Assembly (NCBI GenBank): GCA_018663565.1
Contig: JABJQE010000081.1
Location: 1-15,410, forward strand
Length of the DNA stretch: 15,410 bases
Direction of reading: 5' to 3'
DNA from: Phycisphaerae bacterium
GTDB lineage: Bacteria; Planctomycetota; Phycisphaerae; Phycisphaerales; SM1A02
A model generated the notes under the pieces. It was not told where the DNA came from and searched no databases. It saw only the letters and a program-made list of their open reading frames with translations. Shown here piece after piece: positions 7,003 to 14,351 of the stretch. A program made the translations under genes and the position numbers. The first letter of the stretch is position 1; each line of letters begins with the position of its first letter.

Positions 7003-8814
7003 CTATCTTGTACTTGGTGGCTCGACAACGATGTTCTCGAAGAGTCCAACCACTTCGTCGCCGAGTTCGAGACGGTCAAGCGAGACGCCCACGGGCAAAA
7101 CGAAGATGAGCGAGAAGGTGTCTTGCGAGCCGAACCGCGGGCGGTTCGTAATATCGCTCCAGTTTCGAAGCGCCGTGTTGAACGTCAGCGTCGTGTTATT
7201 CGGATCCTTGAGTTCAAAGCCGCGTGGTGCGTACTGGCCACCTTCGGTGTCGTACAACACGATTGCGCCGTCTCCGCCGATGTAGCGAGATACAGCCAAG
7301 ATATTAGCGCGTGTAGTGGGGCCAACAGCAATCTTGATGATTCCACGTTCTTTGTCGTAGGTCAGCTTATCTGTAATCGGATCGTCTGTGAGAACCGCAT
7401 AGCCCTTGATACCAAGCTTGCCAGATCCTCGAGATTTGTTGGGATACTTCACAGCATTGGCTCTGATGATTCGCCCCGTCTCCTCGAATATTTCAACATC
7501 GCCTTTGAGATCACTCAGGCTTGGTCGGCTTCCTCGGGGCAACCGGCCTCGCATGGTGACCATTCCCGAAATATCTCCTCCCCAGGGATCGACGCGGTCT
7601 TCGCCCTGATTTGGAATGTTGGCTCGAATGCAGAACTGATCCCAGTCTTCCTCGGCGGTCGCAGGCTTGAGGTCAAACCGTGTGCCGCGGATTTGAATGA
7701 ACCGTGTTTCGAAGCCATCGGGCACGGTATAGAGAAGGCGCACATCAAGCTTGCGCTCGTCGGGTTCGGTGATATAGGAAGTGCTGTTCGCGAATTGGTA
7801 TAGGCCTGGTGCTTTGCCATCGGGATATGAATCCAGCAGCGCCTGGTACTTGATCAGTTCCGCGTCCATTTCCTCTTGTTCTAAAGTCTTCTTCCGCACT
7901 TCTGCCTTGAGACGCCGCTTCTCTTTGTCGTAATCAAGTTTGAAGAACTGTGCCCAGTAGGATGGGTAGAGGACCTCGGTTGTTCCATTTTGTGTGCCAA
8001 CAATTCGGACTTGGCTTGCCCCGAGCGCGAGCCGGTTGCCAAAGTCCATGCCAGCGGACTCAAAGTGAAGCGGCACCATAAGGACAGTGCTCCCGTCGCC
8101 AGGATCGGTTGTCAGAAGCGGGTCGCCGACGTCTATAGAGCCGGGGGGTTGAATCATTTGCCCGAAAGAGGTGTTGTTCTGTGTGGACTTGCGGTCGCGG
8201 AGCAGTCCCGCTTGGCGGTCAAGCCTTGGGTTCCAATCTGCAAGCGGTCGTCCGCCCAGATCGGGGTGTAGTGACCCAAGGCTGAGCGCTTCGTAGAAGC
8301 TGACAGTCCAGGCATCGACAGGAAGCCAGAGCGCCTTGTCCGGAGGCGCCATCTCGCCGATGCCATATACGGGTGCTCCGGCGGCGGTTGCGGCGCCAGG
8401 CCGATGCCACCCGGTGTATCCAAGAATTGCCTGTGGTTGGTCAATGAAGCCAACGCCAATCAGCAGAATGCCTGTGGTCACGATGCCTGAAGCGACGCCC
8501 ATGATGGCCCCGCCGGTCATATCTAGCGGACGGGGAAGTTGCGTGTTGCCCAGCGCGACCTTATCTGAGACTGCTCGAAGAATGGCAACACAAGCAACAA
8601 AGGTAATGAGCAACATCGTCCCAGGCATGAGGCCGCTCCACCAGCTCTTGCTCAAGAGGTTCTCAACCACGATGGGCTCCCACCATGCAAGGGCGATTGC
8701 AGCAGCGGTGACCACGCAGATGAGATGGAGCAGGCCGCTGAGGAACCCCTGATTCGCCCACCAGTAGGCGATCAGGGCGATAATGGCGATGATGACAAGG
8801 TTGAGTATGACCAT
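7003..8814 (-). CDS. CvpA-like membrane protein with large soluble C-terminal domain
   Basis: The 603-residue product starts with four hydrophobic helices (about 2-20, 27-45, 62-81 and 101-124) in the pattern of the CvpA/colicin V production family, including PLDMTGGAIMGVASGIVTTGILLIG (97-121). The remaining 475 residues form a soluble part not seen in ordinary CvpA (about 160-180 residues). It has a charged helical, probably coiled-coil stretch at about 296-330 and β-rich sequence up to the C-terminus. I do not recognise this part. The start was taken at the ATG 19 bases after the upstream stop. An in-frame start at 8934 exists but would overlap that gene by 101 bases and add a polar leader before helix 1. 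Only a weak ribosome binding site is visible. It is the third gene of the pilT-like operon, which hints at a role with those two proteins. Confidence 0.82.
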   Translation of the reverse strand: MVILNLVIIAIIALIAYWWANQGFLSGLLHLICVVTAAAIALAWWEPIVVENLLSKSWWSGLMPGTMLLITFVACVAILRAVSDKVALGNTQLPRPLDMTGGAIMGVASGIVTTGILLIGVGFIDQPQAILGYTGWHRPGAATAAGAPVYGIGEMAPPDKALWLPVDAWTVSFYEALSLGSLHPDLGGRPLADWNPRLDRQAGLLRDRKSTQNNTSFGQMIQPPGSIDVGDPLLTTDPGDGSTVLMVPLHFESAGMDFGNRLALGASQVRIVGTQNGTTEVLYPSYWAQFFKLDYDKEKRRLKAEVRKKTLEQEEMDAELIKYQALLDSYPDGKAPGLYQFANSTSYITEPDERKLDVRLLYTVPDGFETRFIQIRGTRFDLKPATAEEDWDQFCIRANIPNQGEDRVDPWGGDISGMVTMRGRLPRGSRPSLSDLKGDVEIFEETGRIIRANAVKYPNKSRGSGKLGIKGYAVLTDDPITDKLTYDKERGIIKIAVGPTTRANILAVSRYIGGDGAIVLYDTEGGQYAPRGFELKDPNNTTLTFNTALRNWSDITNRPRFGSQDTFSLIFVLPVGVSLDRLELGDEVVGLFENIVVEPPSTR

Positions 8815-8833
8815 TGGTAGTAGTGCTCTGGGT

Positions 8834-10480
8834 TTAGCCGGCGGACTTTGCCGCTGGCTTGCCTGAATTGCCTCCGAGGACTCGGAGAACTTCTTCGATG
8901 GATGTGATGCCCGACGCTGCGCGTTGAAGGCCAACTTCTTGCAGGAGCAGCATCTTGTTCCGGCGGGCCTGCATCATGGCGGCCTTCAGGTCGCCCGAGG
9001 CGAGAATCTGCCTGCACTCTTCGTCGACTGGGAGCACTTCGAAAATGCCTGTGACGTCCGTGTAGCCTGAGGCTGCGCACGTCTCGCAATCTTCGACACG
9101 ATTTCGGACTTGAACCTGCCCGCCCGGCCGGTAGAGCACCGCGCCTTCCTTGAGGCGATACTTCTTGGGATCATCCGGGGTGAACTGTTGTTTGCAATCT
9201 GGGCAAAGCACGCGAACGAGCCGTTGACATACGACTGCGCGGAGTGGCTTGGTGGCGAGTTCGACGTCTCCGACCAGACGGCACCACTCACGAACGGCCA
9301 TGGCAGCACTATCAGCGTTGAACGTGAGGTACTGCAGTACGCTGTCTCGACCGCCGCGGGCAGCAACCTGGGCAGTCTCTTGGTCAGCGAGTTCTGTAAG
9401 GACGACATCAGGGTCTCGCCTGAGGATTGACTGCAGGTTGGTTGCAAAGTCAAGGTCGGGATTGGACGGATCCCACTCGACATGATCGACGCCTTCGAGG
9501 CGACCAATTGTGCGTCGCTCAAGGACCTTGAGGTTGCTTGTGTAGGCATCATGTTGAGTCATGATGGAGAGACCTGACGTGGTTATGCCTTGTTCTTTCG
9601 GCGCGGTCAAGAGTACGATGCCGTGGCGATTATGGGGTTCGATGAGGCTGGACAAGATCGCTCTTTGAGCAGGCAGGAGTCCAAGCGAGTCGATTGGTTT
9701 GATGATGTTCTTCGCCTGGTCGACATCGAGCCTTAGGATTTGCCCCTTGCTCGAACCCGTCACGGTAATTGTGATGGTGTGGCGGCTGGCGGGGGCAACA
9801 AGCGTGAATTCGCTGTTCTGGTAGCGACGTGTCTCGTTGAGGTCAAGGCCGGCAATCTGCTTCAGCAGGTTGACCACTCGAGCTCCATCTGCTGCATCAA
9901 GAGGTTCTTGCTTCTCGCGAACAGTGTGAACGATGCGAGCAGATGCAAGGCCGCCGCTGCCGAGCGCCATGTCTACGCGGGTTGCACGTGAGGAGAGTGC
10001 TGGTAGCAGAAGTTCCTCCAGCTGAAGGTAGGTCTCGAACGTGTCATCGTCCTTGGCAGGCACGGGAAATTCGCCTGAGGGGCCTTCAAATACGAGGCTC
10101 GCTTGGCCGCTTGCACGTTTCTTTGCTTTCTTGGTCTTGGCCTTGTCCGCTGCCTCGCTCTTTTGTCCAAACAGTTTGTACTTACGCTCGTCGGGAACCT
10201 CGGCGTTTCTGATCTTCCAGTAGATCAGGACAGGAGCCGTGAGCACCACCATGCCAATGATCCATGAAACATAGAAGGTGCCCGCGAAGAGCATCACGGC
10301 GAAGGCTGCGATGGCCGCGCACAAGAAAATCACATTCCACTTCGTTGGATTGAGCCGAAGCCCACGCGCATCGGGGTCAAGCTTTGTGCCGACGAGCCAC
10401 GCCCATCCAATGAAGGGCGCCCAAATGATCAATGGCTTCCAAGGACTCAGGAGAAATACGGCGTCTGCGAGTAGCGTCAT
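8834..10480 (-). CDS. Membrane-anchored GspE/PilB-like pseudo-ATPase
   Basis: The protein (548 residues from the ATG at 10480) is a type II secretion/type IV pilus ATPase relative that seems catalytically dead. Residues 18-88 hold two or three membrane helices, which normal GspE/PilB lack. A Lys/Ala-rich linker follows, then the GspE N-domain and ATPase fold. The P-loop position reads APKEQGITT (293-301), so the invariant Lys is Ile. The Asp box reads LERRTIG (320-326) and the His box LTFNADS (385-391), with no His. The Walker B region DPDVVLTEL keeps its Glu. The zinc tetracysteine is intact (Cys426, 429, 465, 468), as is QRLVRVLCPDC. The alternative GTG start at 10501 overlaps the pilT-like stop as GTGA and has AAGGG 6 bases upstream; it would add 7 residues. 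Its role is probably structural or regulatory, beside the intact PilT-like ATPase. Confidence 0.88.
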   Translation of the reverse strand: MTLLADAVFLLSPWKPLIIWAPFIGWAWLVGTKLDPDARGLRLNPTKWNVIFLCAAIAAFAVMLFAGTFYVSWIIGMVVLTAPVLIYWKIRNAEVPDERKYKLFGQKSEAADKAKTKKAKKRASGQASLVFEGPSGEFPVPAKDDDTFETYLQLEELLLPALSSRATRVDMALGSGGLASARIVHTVREKQEPLDAADGARVVNLLKQIAGLDLNETRRYQNSEFTLVAPASRHTITITVTGSSKGQILRLDVDQAKNIIKPIDSLGLLPAQRAILSSLIEPHNRHGIVLLTAPKEQGITTSGLSIMTQHDAYTSNLKVLERRTIGRLEGVDHVEWDPSNPDLDFATNLQSILRRDPDVVLTELADQETAQVAARGGRDSVLQYLTFNADSAAMAVREWCRLVGDVELATKPLRAVVCQRLVRVLCPDCKQQFTPDDPKKYRLKEGAVLYRPGGQVQVRNRVEDCETCAASGYTDVTGIFEVLPVDEECRQILASGDLKAAMMQARRNKMLLLQEVGLQRAASGITSIEEVLRVLGGNSGKPAAKSAG

Positions 10481-10497
10481 TGGTGGTGTCGTTCCAA

Positions 10498-11634
10498 TCA
10501 CGAGATGCCCTTGAGGCGCATCTTGAGTTCTTCTGGTTTCGGTGTAGCGTCCATGGCGACCCGGTGGTGAATCCACTCTCGCTCGACAAGATCAACAAGG
10601 GCGCTGGTGAAGTCGACCATGCCCTCTTCCTTGCCCTGGCGAATCAGGTCCAGTAACTCGCCCTCTCGTCCCTCCAGAATGTACTTCTGCACAGCTGGCG
10701 TTCCGAGAAGAATCTCTAGGGCGGGGATCCGCGGGGTCGTGTCAGGGTGCAAGGTCTTAAGCAACTTCTGGTAGATGATGGCTCGCATGTTGAACGCAAG
10801 CAGTTTGCGAATCTGGGGAACTTCGCCTTCGTCAAAGAGATCGTAGATTCGACCAAATGTCTGCCATGCAGAAGAGGCGTGGATGGTGCCGAACACAACG
10901 TGGCCAGTTTCGGCAGCGCGAATAGCTGCTTCGAAGGTTTCCTTGTCTCGCATTTCGCCGACAAGGACGACGTCCGGATCTTCACGGACAAGTGCCCGGA
11001 GGGCTTCGTTGAAGCTCAGGCAATCGATGCCAACCTCTCGCTGATTGATTGTGGCTTTGGACTCGGTGAAGATGTACTCGATCGGGTCTTCAATGGTGAC
11101 GATGTGGCATCGCTTCCGCTCGTTGACATGTTGCAGCATGGCGGCGATCGACGTGCTCTTGCCGCTGCCGGTGACGCCGGCGAATAGGATGAGCCCGTTG
11201 GCCGCAAGTGAAATGTCGCCGAGGATCTCCGGAACGTGCAAATCGTCGAACCGCTTGATCTCGGCCGTGATGAGCCGGCATGCATAGGAGACTTTGCCGC
11301 GGCTCATGAAGATATTGACACGGAAGCGGTGCGTGTCGTCGTACTCGTACGCAATATCCATCTGGCCATGGGTGGCGAAGATTTTATACTGGAAACTGTC
11401 GAGCACATCCATTGCGATCTGATGTGACTCGTCATGCGTCACATGATCGGTGTCTAGGGGCCGGAGTTCGCCGCGAACTCGAATTCGTGGGGGCCCGTCC
11501 GCCTTGATATGCAAGTCAGAGGCCTCGTATTTGATACAGGACTTGAGGTACTTGCGAAACAGGGTAAGCCCGGTGCCGGGCGAGGTACCACTGGCGTGGT
11601 GTACGAGGCGGGCATGATCATCCGGACTGGTCAC
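10498..11634 (-). CDS. pilT: PilT-like type IV pilus/secretion ATPase
   Basis: PilT is the hexameric cytosolic motor that retracts type IV pili; relatives serve other secretion-type machines. The 378-residue protein (from the GTG at 11634) has an N-terminal PAS-like domain with ASDLHIKADGPPRIRVRGEL and a complete ATPase core. This holds Walker A GVTGSGKST (153-161), Asp box TIEDPIEY (180-187), Walker B DPDVVLVGEMRD with its Glu, and His box GTIHASS. The C-terminal ALEILLGTPAVQ is typical of PilT. It differs from many PilTs in lacking the QRLLP form after the core (YQKLLKTLHPD instead). It heads a three-gene operon; no pilin, platform or secretin gene is in the window. The in-frame GTG at 11640 is possible, but the ribosome binding site would be only 3 bases from it. 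Confidence 0.92.
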   Translation of the reverse strand: MTSPDDHARLVHHASGTSPGTGLTLFRKYLKSCIKYEASDLHIKADGPPRIRVRGELRPLDTDHVTHDESHQIAMDVLDSFQYKIFATHGQMDIAYEYDDTHRFRVNIFMSRGKVSYACRLITAEIKRFDDLHVPEILGDISLAANGLILFAGVTGSGKSTSIAAMLQHVNERKRCHIVTIEDPIEYIFTESKATINQREVGIDCLSFNEALRALVREDPDVVLVGEMRDKETFEAAIRAAETGHVVFGTIHASSAWQTFGRIYDLFDEGEVPQIRKLLAFNMRAIIYQKLLKTLHPDTTPRIPALEILLGTPAVQKYILEGREGELLDLIRQGKEEGMVDFTSALVDLVEREWIHHRVAMDATPKPEELKMRLKGIS

Positions 11635-11643
11635 GAACACGTA

Positions 11644-11650
11644 CTCCTTT
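11644..11650 (-). promoter_or_regulatory. Ribosome binding site for the pilT-like gene
   Basis: AAAGGAG on the − strand lies 9 bases before the GTG at 11634 and 3 bases before the GTG at 11640. The spacing favours the downstream start. Confidence 0.7.
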
Positions 11651-11667
11651 GGTGGGGGCCGGTAGTG

Positions 11668-11739
11668 CCCCTCGTAAGCCCTCTTGAGGGGTTAGATGGA
11701 AGCGGTGATCGTACCACAGGACCCACGAATAGAGGGGTT
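11668..11739. repeat. Cluster of CCCCTC/GAGGGG elements in the divergent promoter region
   Basis: The gap between the pilT-like gene and guaB contains CCCCTC at 11668-11673 and GAGGGGTT at 11686-11693 and 11732-11739. The middle copy is also half of an imperfect inverted repeat, AAGCCCTC-TT-GAGGGGTT (11676-11693, one mismatch). No T-run follows, so a terminator is unlikely. Repeated short elements between divergent genes suggest regulator binding, but the motif matches no operator I know. Confidence 0.4.
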
Positions 11740-11754
11740 GATCCACCTTGCACC

Positions 11755-11783
11755 TTGACAGGCTACCTCGTGGACCGGATCAT
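11755..11783 (+). promoter_or_regulatory. Candidate guaB promoter giving a leaderless transcript
   Basis: TTGACA (11755-11760, a perfect −35) and GATCAT (11778-11783, four of six −10 matches) are separated by 17 bases. Transcription would begin about 7 bases after the −10 box, on or next to the guaB ATG at 11790. No ribosome binding site precedes that ATG, which fits a leaderless message. Confidence 0.55.
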
Positions 11784-11789
11784 TCCGAG

Positions 11790-13271
11790 ATGGAGCGTAT
11801 ATCGATTCCCGAAGGCATTACCTTCGATGACGTATTGCTAGTGCCTCAGCGGAGCGAACTGACGCCCGATCAGGCCGATGTGTCCACGCAATTGACTCGG
11901 CGAATTCGGCTTGAATTGCCGCTGATATCCGCGCCGATGGACACTGTGACCGAATCAGCCCTTGCAATCGCGCTCTCTCAAGAGGGTGGAATTGGATTCA
12001 TTCATAAGAATCTTGCGCCTGCCGATCAGGCTGCTGAAGTCTCGAAAGTGAAGCGGAGCCAGAACGGCATCATCGCCGATCCAATCACGCTGAGCCCAGA
12101 TGACTCCGTGCAGCGGGCCATCGATCTGATGGCCTCGCAGCAAGTGTCCGGCTTCCCAGTGACCCGTAATGGCGACGGTCACGGCCAGGTGGCTGGCATC
12201 TTGACCCGCCGCGACATCAACTTCGTTGAATCGCCACAAGATCGCGTGGCTGATGTGATGACGCCGCGTCCTCGACTCGTGGTTGCTCCGACAGGCATCT
12301 CGCTCGCAGAAGCCGAAACGCTCATGAGTAGGGGCCGCGTTGAGAAACTGATCTTGCTTGGTGATGGCGATTGCCTTGCTGGCCTCATCACGATGCGGGA
12401 CATCGACAACGTCCGTCGCCACCCGCAAGCGTGTCGAGATTCCCGGGGCCGTCTTCGTGTCGGCGCAGCGGTCGGTGTGCATCAAATGGATCGTGTGCAG
12501 GCATTGATTGATGCTGATGTTGACGTGCTTGTTGTGGATACAGCTCACGGTCATTCGGAAAATGTGCTCGATTCAGTACGGGCCATCAAGGATGCCTTTG
12601 ATATTGATGTCATCGCTGGCAATATCGCAACGACGCAGGCCGCAGAGGATCTGATCTCCGCTGGGGCCGATGCCGTCAAAGTTGGTATTGGGCCAGGGTC
12701 AATTTGCACCACGCGCATCGTCAGCGGCGTCGGCGTGCCTCAATTGACGGCCGTCGCGAACGCATGTCTTGCATGTCAGCCCAAGGGCGTTCCAGTCATT
12801 GCAGACGGTGGAATTCGCCAGAGCGGTGATGTGCCCAAGGCCATCGGCTTTGGCGCCAGTTCGGTGATGCTTGGCTCGTTGCTTGCGGGCTTGGATGAGA
12901 GTCCAGGAGAACTCGTGCTCCATGGTGGCCGTCGATTCAAGACCTACCGTGGAATGGGAAGCATCGGCGCGATGGGGCAAGGCTCTGCCGATCGATACGG
13001 GCAGGCAGATACTGAACGTACAAAATTCGTTCCCGAAGGCGTCGAGGGCCGAGTTCCGTATCGCGGAAATCTTGGCGACTTTGTGCACCAGATGATTGGT
13101 GGGCTTCGGGCTGCGATGGGCTACTGTGGATGCAGTACGGTGAGCGACTTGCAAGAGCGGGCACAGTTTGTCCGCGTGAGCAATGCGGCATTGGTTGAGT
13201 CGCATGCCCATGACATCCAGATCACGAAGGAAGCCCCAAATTACACAGCCTCGCTTCATCGGAACGAGTAG
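11790..13271 (+). CDS. guaB: Inosine-5'-monophosphate dehydrogenase
   Basis: GuaB oxidises IMP to XMP with NAD+, the committed step of guanine nucleotide synthesis, in the cytosol as a tetramer. The 493-residue protein matches the usual bacterial length. It has the N-terminal ITFDDVLLVPQRSEL, two CBS domains inserted at about residues 93-207 (regulatory nucleotide binding), and the catalytic loop GPGSICTTRI with Cys306. It also has IADGGIR (337-343), the YRGMGSIGAM phosphate/active-site segment (386-395) and the flap Arg402-Tyr403. The ATG at 11790 gives the expected N-terminus. A TTG at 11748 in frame has GAGGGG about 10 bases upstream and would add 14 residues; the promoter placement argues against it. 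The next gene starts 12 bases downstream, so the GTPase module may be read from the guaB promoter as well. Confidence 0.97.
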   Translation: MERISIPEGITFDDVLLVPQRSELTPDQADVSTQLTRRIRLELPLISAPMDTVTESALAIALSQEGGIGFIHKNLAPADQAAEVSKVKRSQNGIIADPITLSPDDSVQRAIDLMASQQVSGFPVTRNGDGHGQVAGILTRRDINFVESPQDRVADVMTPRPRLVVAPTGISLAEAETLMSRGRVEKLILLGDGDCLAGLITMRDIDNVRRHPQACRDSRGRLRVGAAVGVHQMDRVQALIDADVDVLVVDTAHGHSENVLDSVRAIKDAFDIDVIAGNIATTQAAEDLISAGADAVKVGIGPGSICTTRIVSGVGVPQLTAVANACLACQPKGVPVIADGGIRQSGDVPKAIGFGASSVMLGSLLAGLDESPGELVLHGGRRFKTYRGMGSIGAMGQGSADRYGQADTERTKFVPEGVEGRVPYRGNLGDFVHQMIGGLRAAMGYCGCSTVSDLQERAQFVRVSNAALVESHAHDIQITKEAPNYTASLHRNE

Positions 13272-13283
13272 TCTGAGGGGATA

Positions 13284-14351
13284 ATGATCTCGCCACCAGA
13301 ATTTGAAATTTGCCTGCCGCCGGCGCGAGATCGAATTCTCCTGCTCGGCCGCCGAAAGGCTGGCAAGACGGTGTTCCTGTCCCGGCTCTATGAGCAGGCT
13401 TGGCGGGGCAATGACGGTCTGCACATGAGAGCCGTTGATGGCTCCTTGCACGAGACGTGTATGGACATGGTGGACCAATTGAAGACCGGTTTATGGCCAG
13501 CAGCGACAGCAGGTTCGCTCTCGAGTGGTGTGGATGTTAGTTGGCATGGACTCCATACCACCATGGTGCTGCTCGATTATCCGGGCGAAGTATTTCGGCG
13601 GGCCTTTGTGGAGGGCGGCGGCGACGACCAGTCGGACAAGCTGCTTGAGCACGTCGACCACGCGGCTGCTGTCATTCTGTTGATTGATCCGGGGAATGTG
13701 CAACTCGGGGGTGTGCAGGAAGTCGTGGATGATGACTACGGCATGGTGCAAGCCGTTGACCGTATTCGGCAATCTCCCGATGGGGCTGATGTCCCAATTG
13801 CGGTGGCGCTTACTAAGTGCGATGAGCATCTCGGGCTTGTTCGTGATTCTGGTGGAGCACGTGGATTTGTCGAGTCGCATTTGCCTAATCTGGTGCGGTA
13901 TGGCGGGCGGATGCGTATGTTTGCGACTGCTGCGGTCCGCACACGACTCGATGCGCTTGGCCAACAGGTCCCCAACACACAGCATGAGGCTGCTGGTCTG
14001 CTCGACGCGGTGAAGTACTGCATGAAGCATGTCGACCGGCAAATGGAAGTGTCGTCGCAGCGACAGGAAGAGGCGAATGAGACAAGGCGTCAGCAAGAGG
14101 CTGAGCGGCTTGACCGGGTCGCTGCCTCACAGTCACAGCGGCAGTGGATTGCGTTCTGGATTGTGGTTGTTGTGGTGGCACTTACTGTCATTGGGTTGGC
14201 CTTGGTGGTGAGCTTTGGCGAGTCCAGCGCCGAGAACTCAAGCCCTGCAGATCGTGTTGAGGTATCGGCTCCGACGTCAGATCCGCTAGATCCGCCCCCG
14301 GAAGTCCCACCCGCAGCGGCCAATAAGCCGCCTGCCGAACAAAGTCCATGA
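13284..14351 (+). CDS. Membrane-anchored TRAFAC-type GTPase, possible GAP1-system partner
   Basis: The 355-residue protein has an N-terminal GTPase-like domain (about 15-245). The P-loop GRRKAGKT is at 22-29, the G3 motif DYPGE at 98-102 and the G4-like TKCD at 177-180. A charged helical segment rich in Gln, Glu and Arg (about 252-286) looks like a coiled coil. One membrane helix (288-310) follows, then a Ser/Pro/Glu-rich tail to the end. A GTPase domain before a single helix predicts a cytosolic domain and an outward tail. The DxxGE form of G3 recalls the DO-GTPase families predicted in NTP-dependent bacterial conflict systems (from memory, not searched). GAGGGG lies 3 bases before the ATG. 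The stop overlaps the next start (ATGA), and that gene encodes a GAP1-like protein, which supports a GTPase/partner pair. The target is unknown. Confidence 0.82.
   Translation: MISPPEFEICLPPARDRILLLGRRKAGKTVFLSRLYEQAWRGNDGLHMRAVDGSLHETCMDMVDQLKTGLWPAATAGSLSSGVDVSWHGLHTTMVLLDYPGEVFRRAFVEGGGDDQSDKLLEHVDHAAAVILLIDPGNVQLGGVQEVVDDDYGMVQAVDRIRQSPDGADVPIAVALTKCDEHLGLVRDSGGARGFVESHLPNLVRYGGRMRMFATAAVRTRLDALGQQVPNTQHEAAGLLDAVKYCMKHVDRQMEVSSQRQEEANETRRQQEAERLDRVAASQSQRQWIAFWIVVVVVALTVIGLALVVSFGESSAENSSPADRVEVSAPTSDPLDPPPEVPPAAANKPPAEQSP

Noticed and set aside
7123..7803. 226-codon open frame on the + strand inside the CvpA-like gene
   Set aside because: It has no recognisable domain and lies opposite a long frame with four clear membrane helices in operon context.
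8815..8934. Upstream extension of the CvpA-like gene
   Set aside because: It would overlap the pseudo-ATPase gene by 101 bases and place a polar 40-residue leader before the first membrane helix.
8834..10480. Frameshift as the explanation for the missing Walker A and His box
   Set aside because: Recognisable GspE sequence lies in the same frame on both sides of each lost motif with normal spacing, so these are substitutions.
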